DNA from: Allorhizobium pseudoryzae
Lineage (GTDB): Bacteria > Pseudomonadota > Alphaproteobacteria > Rhizobiales > Rhizobiaceae
NCBI RefSeq assembly: GCF_011046245.1
Contig: NZ_CP049241.1
Coordinates: 1 to 64,000, forward strand
Direction of reading: 5' to 3'
Length of the DNA stretch: 64,000 nucleotides
The notes beneath the pieces were generated by a model. The model saw only the letters and a list, made by a program, of their open reading frames with translations. It did not search any database and was not told the origin of the DNA. The position numbers and the translations under genes were made by a program. Within the stretch, counting starts at the first letter, position 1, and each line of letters opens with the position of its first letter. This document shows positions 31,928-40,417 of this stretch, in pieces.

Positions 31928-34455
31928 GCGCGTTCTCCCTTGAGATCCATGGTTCTGAGCCGCAGCGCATTGGTGAGCACGAAGACGCTGGAGAGCGCCA
32001 TGGCACCGGCGCCGATCATCGGCGACAGCTGGATGCCGAAGGCCGGATAGAGCGCGCCGGCGGCAAGCGGGATCAGCGCCACATTGTAGCCGAAGGCCCA
32101 GAACAGGTTCTGGCGGATGTTTGTCATCGTCGCGCGGCTCACCGCAATCGCATCGACGGCGGCCGACAGATCGCCGCTCGACAGAACGACGTCGGCGCTT
32201 TCGATCGCCACATCCGTGCCGGTGCCGATCGCGATGCCGATATCGGCCTCGGCGAGTGCCGGCGCATCGTTGATGCCGTCGCCGACAAAGGCGACATTGC
32301 CCGTCTTTTCTTTGAGCGCCCTCAGTGCCTCCACCTTGCCGGCGGGCAGCACCTCGGCCACCACCTGATCGATGCCGACCTGACGGGCAATGGCGTCAGC
32401 CGTGCGGGCATTGTCGCCGGTTACCATGGCGACCGTGAGGCCCATGGCCTTCAGCCGCGCAATCGCCTCGCGGCTGGTCGGCTTCAACGGATCGGCCACC
32501 GCGAGGATCGCCGCCAGTTTTCCGTCGATCGCCGCATAAAGCGGGGTCTTGCCTTCGTCGCCGAGCCGTTCTGCTTCGGCGGCGAAGGGTTCGACTGAAA
32601 GCCCGAGCTTTTGCATGAACCGATCGGCACCGACGGCCACCCGTTGACCGTCGACCACGGCCTCGATGCCGTAACCGGCACTCGCCTGCACATCCGTCGC
32701 CTGCGGAACGGACAGTCCCCGCGCCGCAACGGCGGAGACGATCGCTTCGGCCACCGGATGTTCGGAACGCGCCTCGACGGCGGCGATGGCGGAGAGGACG
32801 AAGGCCTCGTCGAAACCATCCGCCAGACGGATGTCGGCGAGGTCCGGCCTGCCCTTCGTCACGGTGCCGGTCTTGTCGAGCACGACGAGACGGACGGCCT
32901 GCAATTCCTGCAGTGCTGCGCCCTTGCGAAACAGGACGCCGAGATCGGCGGCGCGGCCGGTGCCGACCATGATCGAGGTGGGGGTTGCAAGCCCCATGGC
33001 GCAGGGGCAGGCAATGATCAGCACCGCCACCGCCGCCACCAGCGCATGCGGCAGGACCGGTTCCGGGCCGACCAGCAGCCAGACGACAAAGGTCAAAGCC
33101 GCCACCGCCATCACCGCCGGCACGAACCAGGCGGTCACCTGGTCCACCACCGCCTGGATCGGCAGCTTGGCCCCTTGCGCCTGTTCGACCAGACGGATGA
33201 TCTGCGAGAGCATGGTATCGGCGCCGACTTTTTCAGCCCTGAAGCGGAAGCTGCCGGTGCCATTGATCGTGCCGCCAATCACCGGGGAGCTCGGCTGTTT
33301 TGCGACCGGCAGCGGCTCGCCAGAAATCATCGATTCGTCGATATTGGAGGCCCCGTCGATGACCGTGCCATCGACCGCGATCCTTTCGCCGGGCCGCACC
33401 ACCAGGATGTCGCCGATCTCCACCTCGTCGGCGGGCAGATCGAGCGTCTCGCCGTCGCGTTCCACCCGCGCGGTCTTTGCCTGCAGGCCGATCAGCCGGC
33501 GGATGGCTGCCCCCGTGCGGCCCCTTGCGCGGGCCTCCAGCAGGCGTCCGGTCAGGATCAGCGTGACGATGACGGTTGCCGCCTCGAAATAGACGAAACG
33601 GGCCGCCTCCGGCAGCAGTTGGGGCGCAAAGGTGGTCACCGTCGAATAGGCATAGGCCGAGAGCACGCCGATCGCCACCAGCGCATTCATTTCCGGATGG
33701 CCACGCAGAAGGGCGGGAATGCCGGTTTTGAGGAAGCGGAAACCGGGGCCGAAGATCACCGCCGTCGCCAGCGCGAAATATCCGAGATAGAGCCATTGCG
33801 TGTCCACAGCGCCCATCAGCCAGTGGTGGAAGGGGGCGTAAAGATGGCCGCCCATTTCCAGCACGAAAAGCGGCAAGGTCAGGATCGCGGCGATCGTCAG
33901 GTCGCGCCGCAACACGTCGGCATCCTCGTCATGATGGCTGTGGCCCGCATGATCCTCGCTCGCGGCATGCTCGTGATGGGCGTGGTGGGCGCCAGCTCCT
34001 TCGCCATGAACCGGCTTCGGCCCGGCCAGTGCCAGGCCCTCGGCTTTCAGAAGCGCAATCACACGGCGCCGAAGATCCCGACCGAAGGCTTCGACGGTGA
34101 TCTCGACGCGGCCCGCCTCCAACTCTGTGGAGAGAAAACCGGGCATGGCCGCAAGCGCGGCCTGCAGGCGCTTCGCCTGCCGTTCGTCCAGCGGTTTGGC
34201 CAGCGCCACCACCGTGCTTTCCGCCTTCGGCTCATAGCCCGCCTTGCGGATCGCCTCGGCAAGTTCTGGGGCGGAAAAGCCGGCCTGCGGCTCGACGGTC
34301 AGGCTTTCGGTGGCGAAATTGACCGCACTCGCCGCCACGCCCGGCACCTTGGCGGCGGCCTTTTCCACCCGCGCCACGCAGGAGGCACAGCTCATGCCCT
34401 CGACGGGAATGATCAGCGGAGACGCGTGTTCGGTGTGTCTGGCAAGCTCTGTCAT
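31924..34455 (-). CDS. copA: Copper-exporting P1B-type ATPase CopA
   Basis: An 843-residue Cu(I) ATPase. One intact N-terminal metal-binding domain (GMSCASCVAR), a second degenerate one lacking CxxC (about residues 80-145), then a His-rich linker (HHAHHEHAASEDHAGHSHH, about 160-180). Core motifs: CPCAMGLATP in the membrane, DKTGTVTKG phosphorylation site, GDGINDAPAL hinge. Located in the inner membrane. RBS is AAGGA. First gene of the copper operon. Confidence 0.95.
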   Translation of the reverse strand: MTELARHTEHASPLIIPVEGMSCASCVARVEKAAAKVPGVAASAVNFATESLTVEPQAGFSAPELAEAIRKAGYEPKAESTVVALAKPLDERQAKRLQAALAAMPGFLSTELEAGRVEITVEAFGRDLRRRVIALLKAEGLALAGPKPVHGEGAGAHHAHHEHAASEDHAGHSHHDEDADVLRRDLTIAAILTLPLFVLEMGGHLYAPFHHWLMGAVDTQWLYLGYFALATAVIFGPGFRFLKTGIPALLRGHPEMNALVAIGVLSAYAYSTVTTFAPQLLPEAARFVYFEAATVIVTLILTGRLLEARARGRTGAAIRRLIGLQAKTARVERDGETLDLPADEVEIGDILVVRPGERIAVDGTVIDGASNIDESMISGEPLPVAKQPSSPVIGGTINGTGSFRFRAEKVGADTMLSQIIRLVEQAQGAKLPIQAVVDQVTAWFVPAVMAVAALTFVVWLLVGPEPVLPHALVAAVAVLIIACPCAMGLATPTSIMVGTGRAADLGVLFRKGAALQELQAVRLVVLDKTGTVTKGRPDLADIRLADGFDEAFVLSAIAAVEARSEHPVAEAIVSAVAARGLSVPQATDVQASAGYGIEAVVDGQRVAVGADRFMQKLGLSVEPFAAEAERLGDEGKTPLYAAIDGKLAAILAVADPLKPTSREAIARLKAMGLTVAMVTGDNARTADAIARQVGIDQVVAEVLPAGKVEALRALKEKTGNVAFVGDGINDAPALAEADIGIAIGTGTDVAIESADVVLSSGDLSAAVDAIAVSRATMTNIRQNLFWAFGYNVALIPLAAGALYPAFGIQLSPMIGAGAMALSSVFVLTNALRLRTMDLKGERA

Positions 34456-34481
34456 GGCATGGAATCCTTCATCTCCATGCT

Positions 34482-34512
34482 GAGATAGGGCTTCCCATCA
34501 TGGGAAGGTCAA
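34482..34512 (-). promoter_or_regulatory. CueR-controlled copA promoter
   Basis: On the minus strand TTGACC (-35, 34512-34507) and TATCTC (-10, 34487-34482) are separated by 19 bp, the lengthened spacer typical of MerR-family promoters. The spacer holds the dyad CTTCCCATGATGGGAAG, close to the CueR box. It would drive copA, cueR and copZ. Confidence 0.9.
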
Positions 34513-34548
34513 GGGGCGGAGCGGCAAAAATGGGCGGTCGGGGGAATG

Positions 34549-34827
34549 TCAGTCCGGCCACATTTGTGCGCCGTGCAAGACACGGAGCACCCGGACCCGC
34601 TCTTCTTCGACCCGATAGACAATGACGTAAGGAGTGCCCACCAGCGGAAGCTCCCGCGTCCGCTCAACGCGCCCGCATCTCCCTGACTGCGGAAAGGTGA
34701 GAAGCCGGCTGGCCGCGGCAGACAGTTTGAGATCGAGCTCTATGGCAGCCTGCGGGTTGTCCAAGGCAATGTAATCGAAGATGGTGTCTCGATCTGAAAC
34801 GGCCGCATCAGACCAGAACAGTCTCAC
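34549..34827 (-). CDS. RelE/ParE-family toxin
   Basis: A 92-residue RelE/ParE-superfamily toxin: RLFWSDAAVSDRDTIFDYIALDNPQAAIELD helix pair, TFPQSGRCGRVERTRELPLVGTPYVIVYRVE strands and VLRVLHGAQMWP end. GTG at 34827 overlaps the antitoxin stop (GTGA). Confidence 0.87.
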   Translation of the reverse strand: MRLFWSDAAVSDRDTIFDYIALDNPQAAIELDLKLSAAASRLLTFPQSGRCGRVERTRELPLVGTPYVIVYRVEEERVRVLRVLHGAQMWPD

Positions 34828-35126
34828 CGCGGGCCGCCCTTTGCCAGCACCGCCCGTCGCCGTTCGGCAAAGCGTGCTTCGACATCCTCGTGCGGCAGGC
34901 CGGGTCCGGTCTCCTCCAGGGCCTCCAGCACCTTGGCCCGAAACCACGCATCGTGCGCCTTCGGGTCCACCAGCAATTCCATTGGCACGGCCCCTTCATT
35001 GGCGGTGCGCGTCAGGAGAATCCGCACAGCGTCCGACAGGGTCAGGCCCATCGTCTCCAGCACCGCAGACGCCCGATCGCGGATATCCGCATCAATCCTC
35101 GTCTGCACCAGGGCATTGGCCGGCAT
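34824..35126 (-). CDS. RelB/DinJ-family antitoxin
   Basis: A 100-residue RelB/DinJ antitoxin. The N-terminal VQTRIDADIRDRASAVLETMGLTLSDAVRILL is the DinJ-type ribbon-helix-helix, with the C-terminal half charged. ATG at 35126 follows GGAGA. It should repress its own operon together with the toxin. Confidence 0.88.
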   Translation of the reverse strand: MPANALVQTRIDADIRDRASAVLETMGLTLSDAVRILLTRTANEGAVPMELLVDPKAHDAWFRAKVLEALEETGPGLPHEDVEARFAERRRAVLAKGGPR

Positions 35127-35157
35127 GGTCTGCTCTCCGTTTACCGCACTAAATGTA

Positions 35158-35169
35158 ATGCAATTGCAT
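35158..35169. promoter_or_regulatory. Candidate RelB-type operator
   Basis: Perfect 12-bp palindrome ATGCAATTGCAT, 32 bp upstream of the antitoxin start. Typical position for autoregulation, unproven. Confidence 0.45.
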
Positions 35170-35230
35170 GACATCGACAAGAGTGGCACGAAGCGCGCTT
35201 CGTCCCCGCGCGGCCGAAACACAGGCTGCC

Positions 35231-37420
35231 TCAGGCCGCGGCGCGGCGGGGGGTGGTACGAGCGGCCATGCCTTCTTCCAGCCTGAACTGGCGGATCGCC
35301 TCATAGAGGCTCTGGCTCTCCCGTTCGATCTGGTGGGTGGCGGCGTTGCTTTCCTCTACCATAGCGGCATTGCGCTGGGTCAGCTGCTCCATGTCATGCA
35401 CGGCGGCGGAAATTTCCGACATGGCATTCGTCTGCTGGCGCGCCCCTTCGGTGATGGTGCCGATCTCCTGGTCGATCGCCAGGATATGCTCACGGATTTC
35501 CGCCATGAAGCGCCCGGAATTCTGCACCAGGCCGACGCCGCTTTCGATTGCTTCGGCGGAATTCTGGATCAGCGCCTTGATCTCGCGGGCGGCGGTGGCG
35601 GAGCGCTGGGCAAGCTCGCGCACCTCCTGGGCCACCACGGCGAACCCCTTGCCCGCATCGCCCGCCCGCGCCGCCTCGACGCCGGCATTCAGCGCCAGAA
35701 GATTCGTCTGGAAGGCGATATTGTCGATCACGGTGATGATCTGCACGATCTGGCCGGAGGCGGTCTCGATGTTCTGCATGGCGTTGACCGTGTCCTCGAC
35801 GATGGCCTGCGAGGCCTCGGCGCTCTTGCGGGCGCTCATGGTCATGCCGGTGACGGAGCGCATGCGGGTTGCCGTCTCTTCCACCGTGGCGGTCACCTCC
35901 GTCAGGGCGGCAGATGCTTCCTCCAGCGAGGCGGCCTGGCGCTGGGTGCGCTCCGCCAGGTCCTCCGCGCCGGAGCGCAGTTCGCGCACGCCGTTGGACA
36001 GGGTCACGGTCGTGGCACCGACCTCCGTCATGATGGCTTTCAGCGCCGCGACGGAGCGATTGTAAGCTTCGCGCAGCGGTTCGAGTTCGGGACTGAAACG
36101 GGTATCGATCCGGTAGGTCAGGTTGCCGCCGGACAGTTGCACCAGGCCTTCGCCGATCTCGCGCACCACGTTTTCCACCGCTCGCGCCCGCTCGGCCTCC
36201 TGCTGATGGCGCTTCTGATCCTCCTGCCGCAGATGCTCGCTCTGGCGCTGGCGTTCCTCGGCATCCTCACGCGCCTGGCGGGCCTGATTTTCCATGCAGG
36301 TGATGATGGCGCGGCCCAGCCGGCCGATCTCGTCCTTCTGGTCGGTGGCCTTGAGCATGGCACCACTTTCGGCTCGGGCATGGGCTTCCACCACATGCAC
36401 CATGGTGCGCAGCGGGCGCACGACGCCCAGAAGCGTGACGCCGCCGAGCAGGAGCGTCAGCACCACCGAGCCCAGCGCAATGCCGCCGGCATGAACCAGC
36501 TCCCGCGCATCAGCGGCCGCAAGCTGTTCCGCCGCGGCGCGGATCGCCCTGACTTCGGCCCGTTCCGCCTCGTGGATCACCTCGATCCGCGCCGTCGTCT
36601 TGGCGAACCAGTCGCGTGCGTTGAGGCCGGACAGGGACGCCTCGCCGGAGACCTGCAGCATCTTCTGCCGGAACGCTTCGATGTCCGGGCGCAGCGGCCC
36701 CTCGTTGAACGGCTTCAGCGTGGTGCCAAACAGGACCGGGTCAAGCCGCGAAAATTCCTGCAGCAGAATATCGCCGGCACCGAGATAACGGGCAAAGCCG
36801 AGATAGGCATCCGGCGGAATGCGGCCTGCCGTGATGAACCCGTTGCCAAGCCCGCGTTCCTGGCCGGCGAGTTCCTTGGCGAGGCTCAAGTTGCGCAAGG
36901 CCTGCAGCCGCATGCCGATCGAATCTTCGCCGCCGGACAGGGCAAGCCGCCGCGTGACCTCCATCAGGTCGCCGATCAAGCCGGTATAAAAACCGAAGGA
37001 TTGCGGCGGCGCGGCCTGCAGCGCGTCGATGCCGCCGCGCAGGGCGGAAAGATCGCCGAGCCGGGTCGTGACCTTGCCGAGCGCATCCGCTTCGACGCCG
37101 AGCTCCGCGGCATTGGCGAGCACCTGCGGCAGGCCGGTCAGATCCTCGTCCACCTTCTTGCGGGCATCCTGCACCTCCTGGCCGTTGGCCTTGCCCTTCG
37201 AGCCGAGGAAACCGGCGGTGAGGCCACGCTCCATCTGCAGCCGCTGCACCAGATGGCTGATCTCTTCGATATGAAGGCTGGCATGGGCCAGGCGCTGCGA
37301 GGCCGTATAGGAAGCGTATTGATCCATCACCAGCTGGACGGCAAGCACCGCGACGGCGGCAAGAGGTACGAACGCGCAGATGCACAGGCGCGTGGCGATG
37401 GACAGGTTTGAAAAACGCAT
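35231..37420 (-). CDS. Methyl-accepting chemotaxis protein with NIT sensor domain
   Basis: A 729-residue chemoreceptor. A first membrane segment (about residues 10-30) leads to a nitrate/nitrite-sensing (NIT) type domain: [27 protein letters not shown] is its hallmark. A second membrane segment near residues 325-345, a HAMP region and a full signalling domain follow (RTAAIAEEA-like hairpin; here [22 protein letters not shown]). No CheR-binding pentapeptide at the C-terminus. Start ATG at 37420 with GGGGACC upstream; an ATG nine codons earlier is less likely. Probable ligand nitrate/nitrite, inferred from the domain. Confidence 0.9.
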   Translation of the reverse strand: MRFSNLSIATRLCICAFVPLAAVAVLAVQLVMDQYASYTASQRLAHASLHIEEISHLVQRLQMERGLTAGFLGSKGKANGQEVQDARKKVDEDLTGLPQVLANAAELGVEADALGKVTTRLGDLSALRGGIDALQAAPPQSFGFYTGLIGDLMEVTRRLALSGGEDSIGMRLQALRNLSLAKELAGQERGLGNGFITAGRIPPDAYLGFARYLGAGDILLQEFSRLDPVLFGTTLKPFNEGPLRPDIEAFRQKMLQVSGEASLSGLNARDWFAKTTARIEVIHEAERAEVRAIRAAAEQLAAADARELVHAGGIALGSVVLTLLLGGVTLLGVVRPLRTMVHVVEAHARAESGAMLKATDQKDEIGRLGRAIITCMENQARQAREDAEERQRQSEHLRQEDQKRHQQEAERARAVENVVREIGEGLVQLSGGNLTYRIDTRFSPELEPLREAYNRSVAALKAIMTEVGATTVTLSNGVRELRSGAEDLAERTQRQAASLEEASAALTEVTATVEETATRMRSVTGMTMSARKSAEASQAIVEDTVNAMQNIETASGQIVQIITVIDNIAFQTNLLALNAGVEAARAGDAGKGFAVVAQEVRELAQRSATAAREIKALIQNSAEAIESGVGLVQNSGRFMAEIREHILAIDQEIGTITEGARQQTNAMSEISAAVHDMEQLTQRNAAMVEESNAATHQIERESQSLYEAIRQFRLEEGMAARTTPRRAAA

Positions 37421-37589
37421 TGCAAAGGTCCCCGTATGACAACCCAAAGGTTGCAGGGTCCTGTAAATTTTTCGTCAATAATCAAAGGCTTTCTAATATA
37501 CCTTTGATTGTATTTACGATTTCCTCTTCGTTGCTGCGTGCAGCTTGCGGTTTGTCAAGTACAGCCCAGGGTCGTTTTGCGTGTATGCG

Positions 37590-37697
37590 CCGATGCCCCC
37601 TCGCCCGGTCTCCGCTCAGGCTCGGGCAGCCTCCCTCTCCCCGCAGGGAGAAGGGGCCCGAAGAGCGGATGAACGACATCCCTACTGCCTACTGCCT
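37590..37697. repeat. Palindromic repeat and CTACTGC heptamers after the epimerase gene
   Basis: A CCTCTCCCCGCAGGGAGAAGG unit (about 37632-37652) with GCCCGAAGAGCGGATGA, followed at 37681-37694 by two CTACTGC heptamers directly next to the stop codon of the convergent-reading epimerase gene (stop at 37698). Confidence 0.75.
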
Positions 37698-38591
37698 CTA
37701 CCGCTTCACATACTTCCGCCAGTTGTGGTTTTCCTTGAAACCCAGCACTTCGCGGATCTTGGCGTTGCTGATCGGCGCGCCGAATTCCTCGATGTCGCCG
37801 GTCACCGGCGTCTTCGGCGCCCATTTGGCGAGGAAATCGCGCGTCGGCTCTTCCGCGGTGATCGTGTCGTTGACGGCGTTGAAGACCTGGAAGCCGAGAC
37901 CGTCCTTGGCGACGCACAGATCGACGATCTGGCCGAGGTCGCGGGCATCGATGTAGCTCCAGGCATTGCGCTTGCGGCTCATCGGGTCGGCAAGCCAGGC
38001 CGGCACATTGGCATAATCCTCCGGCGAAACCACGTTACCGATCCGGAGCGCGTAGACATCGGCCGAAAAGCGCATGGCAAATGCGCGGGCAGTCTTTTCG
38101 TTCACCACCTTGGAGAGGCCGTAACTGTCCATCGGATCGACGTCATAGGCTTCGGTCAGCGGGAATTCGTGGTAATCCTTGTCGCCTTCGGCAAAGCAGA
38201 CGCCATAGGTGGTTTCGCTGGATGCGATCACCACCTTGCGGATGCCGAGTTTCATCGCCGCCTCGATGACATTGTAGGTGGAGGTGACGTTTTCCGCGAA
38301 GGTGACGTTATCGGGCCGGATCAGGATGCGCGGCACGGCGGCAAAATGCACCACCGCATCGACCGGCGCCGGCCCATCGCCGCTTTCCAGGCCTTCGAAG
38401 CCGAAGTGCTGGGACAGCGCGTTGAAGACTTCGCCGCTATCAGTCAAATCGGTAATGAGCGTCGGCACCGCACCGCCGGGGAACGGGTTGCGGTCGAGGT
38501 TCAGCACGGAATGTCCCTGATCGATCAGATAGGGAATGGCGTGCCGCCCGGCCTTGCCGCTGCCGCCGGTAAAAATGATCCGCTTGCCCAT
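37698..38591 (-). CDS. NAD-dependent epimerase/dehydratase (extended SDR)
   Basis: A 297-residue extended short-chain dehydrogenase. The Rossmann motif is IIFTGGSGKAGRHAIPYL (glycine-rich), and the catalytic Tyr/Lys lie in MDSYGLSKVVNEKTA; Ser/Thr in VIASSETTYG. GGAGGAG precedes ATG 38591. Resembles uronate dehydrogenases and nucleotide-sugar epimerases; substrate undetermined. Confidence 0.85.
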   Translation of the reverse strand: MGKRIIFTGGSGKAGRHAIPYLIDQGHSVLNLDRNPFPGGAVPTLITDLTDSGEVFNALSQHFGFEGLESGDGPAPVDAVVHFAAVPRILIRPDNVTFAENVTSTYNVIEAAMKLGIRKVVIASSETTYGVCFAEGDKDYHEFPLTEAYDVDPMDSYGLSKVVNEKTARAFAMRFSADVYALRIGNVVSPEDYANVPAWLADPMSRKRNAWSYIDARDLGQIVDLCVAKDGLGFQVFNAVNDTITAEEPTRDFLAKWAPKTPVTGDIEEFGAPISNAKIREVLGFKENHNWRKYVKR

Positions 38592-38698
38592 CAAAAACTC
38601 CTCCGCATGATCTGGCGCCTCGCTTGGCGCATGAACTGGTCGCGGCCAGAGATAGGGTGCGGCAGGCCAAATGGGAATGGGCAAAGAGGAATGGAGGA

Positions 38699-38980
38699 TC
38701 AGCCATCGGCGCGGCGAGCGAGATCCTCGTAATCACCGGTGCGCCAATAGGAGACCTCGCGCGCAATGCGCAAGAACGGCTTTGCCGCGAAACAGAACGA
38801 GCCGACCAGGAAACACCAGGTGCCGGCTGTCTGGGTCTCGTCCTGGAAAAACAGAAGCGAGCCGGTGATGAACAGCAGCGCCGCCGCCACATCGATCGCC
38901 GTATAGATCAGCTCGTAGACGGCATAGATCCGCCGCGACCGTTCACTCTCAAGAGCCCTTCCGGGGGAAAAGAATGGCAT
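38699..38980 (-). CDS. YrhK-domain membrane protein
   Basis: A 93-residue protein matching the YrhK family: YELIYTAIDVAAALLFITGSLLFF and TWCFLVGSFCFAAKPFLRI are two membrane segments. Function unknown. It is transcribed in the same direction as the epimerase, 107 bp before it. Confidence 0.8.
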   Translation of the reverse strand: MPFFSPGRALESERSRRIYAVYELIYTAIDVAAALLFITGSLLFFQDETQTAGTWCFLVGSFCFAAKPFLRIAREVSYWRTGDYEDLARRADG

Positions 38981-39084
38981 CTGCGCTCCTCCTTCGCCGT
39001 GCGTGGATCAAGAATGCGCATCTGGGGCAGAGGCGTTGCGGATCAAGGCGGGGCGGCGGAGGGTTTTTTAGGGGAGATGCCGGC

Positions 39085-39510
39085 TCAACATCCTATAACG
39101 TCGATGTAACCCGTCGCAGCGATCCTCCGCATGATGCCGTCGCGGGTGACGATCGGCACCTTTTTGTGTCGCGCCGTCGCCATGATGTAGCAATCTCCGG
39201 GATCTTTGTGGCCTGTGACGGCAATGACATTTGCCGCCTCAAGGGCAATCGAGGGGCCAATCGGCACGATCTTGGAAGACGTCACGGCGACCGCCGCCCT
39301 GAGCCAGTCCCTGACGGCAAGATTTCCGATATCCGGAGCGTTTGCCTTCTTGTTGACGGCAATGGCCAGTTCCCACGCCGTGATCAGCGACAGGTAAAGC
39401 TTGTTGTTTTCCTGTGCCGTGGCGATCGCAATCAACGCATCTTCTGTAAGCGTTTCTGGCTGCGTCACCAGCCACAGGAGAGCATGTGTGTCGAGGACGA
39501 CGCCCGCCAC
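39085..39510 (-). CDS. vapC: VapC-type PIN-domain toxin
   Basis: A 141-residue PIN domain. Acidic residues: D7 (VVLDTHALLW), E47 (ITAWELAI), D103/D106 (HKDPGDCYIMATA) and D124 (VTRDG). The likely start is GTG 39510, adjacent to the antitoxin stop. The DTHALLW N-terminus is typical of one large VapC subgroup. Confidence 0.88.
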   Translation of the reverse strand: MAGVVLDTHALLWLVTQPETLTEDALIAIATAQENNKLYLSLITAWELAIAVNKKANAPDIGNLAVRDWLRAAVAVTSSKIVPIGPSIALEAANVIAVTGHKDPGDCYIMATARHKKVPIVTRDGIMRRIAATGYIDVIGC

Positions 39511-39696
39511 TTACTTGGCTTTCGGATTATCGCTTTCCTTCAGCGCCTGCTCGGCAATTGGCTTGGTGAGATCAAGCCCCGGCTTCAAGACAAGCGCCTG
39601 CCCCTTCAAGGCGCCGGCGCCTTTGACGGTCACACACTGTCCTGTTCGCGAATTGCGAACGGTCATGTCTGCAGGTTTCGTCTTGAGCTGGGCCAT
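39511..39696 (-). CDS. Small antitoxin-like partner of VapC
   Basis: A 61-residue basic protein (MAQLKTKPADMTVRNSRTG start, LKPGLDLTKPIAEQAL later) immediately upstream of and abutting vapC. It is assigned as antitoxin mainly by position; no clear ribbon-helix-helix or AbrB signature is visible. Confidence 0.6.
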   Translation of the reverse strand: MAQLKTKPADMTVRNSRTGQCVTVKGAGALKGQALVLKPGLDLTKPIAEQALKESDNPKAK

Positions 39697-39763
39697 CGTC
39701 CGAAGATGAGCCTAAACCAGGCAGAATTCAAGGTGGAATAGAACTCCTTGCGGTTTACGGCCC

Positions 39764-40234
39764 TCACCCCCGCGCCTTTACGCCCTCGCCCACATGCAGC
39801 GGCCAGTCGACGAGATAGTCCTCGAAATCATCGACATCCACCTCAAGCTCGGAGACCGTGCGGCCCTTGGCCGAGATGCCCGCCTGGTGGACGGTGTCGG
39901 GATCGCCGGAGACGAGCGGGTGCCACCAGTAGAGATCCTCGCCGTCGCGCACGAGGCGATAGCCGCAGGTGGGCGGCAGCCAGGGGATGTCGCGCACGCT
40001 TTCGACCGTCAGCTGGATACAGTCCGGCACGGTCTTCTGGCGGTTCTCGTAATCGGAGCAGCGACAGCTTTCCCCGTCGAGCAGGCGGCAGGCGACCGAG
40101 GTGAAGGCCACCTCACCGGTGTCCCAGTCCTCCAGCTTGTTCAAACAACAGAGCCCGCAGCCGTCGCAGAGGCTTTCCCACTCCGCCGGCGTTAACTCTT
40201 CGAGGCTTTTGGTCTTCCAGAAGGGATTTTTCAT
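39764..40234 (-). CDS. YcgN-family cysteine cluster protein (UPF0260)
   Basis: A 156-residue protein with many cysteines: [43 protein letters not shown] and PPTCGYRL. The CxxCxxCC pattern fits the YcgN/YkgJ zinc/iron-chelating cluster family. ATG at 40234 opens [15 protein letters not shown], the standard family start. Function unknown. Confidence 0.9.
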   Translation of the reverse strand: MKNPFWKTKSLEELTPAEWESLCDGCGLCCLNKLEDWDTGEVAFTSVACRLLDGESCRCSDYENRQKTVPDCIQLTVESVRDIPWLPPTCGYRLVRDGEDLYWWHPLVSGDPDTVHQAGISAKGRTVSELEVDVDDFEDYLVDWPLHVGEGVKARG

Positions 40235-40417
40235 CTTGTCTTTTTTAGCACCGACTGAACATATTCCCAAATGCGCACAAGACGGCGGGCGTCATGCCGG
40301 CGCATCAACGATTTGTCAGCCATTGCACGGATAGAGGATCGTTGAGGCTTTTCGTCTTTCGTGGTGCTGACGTCAAGCTTACGATCCGCAAGCGCTTCAA
40401 GGCGAGGAACAGTCACC

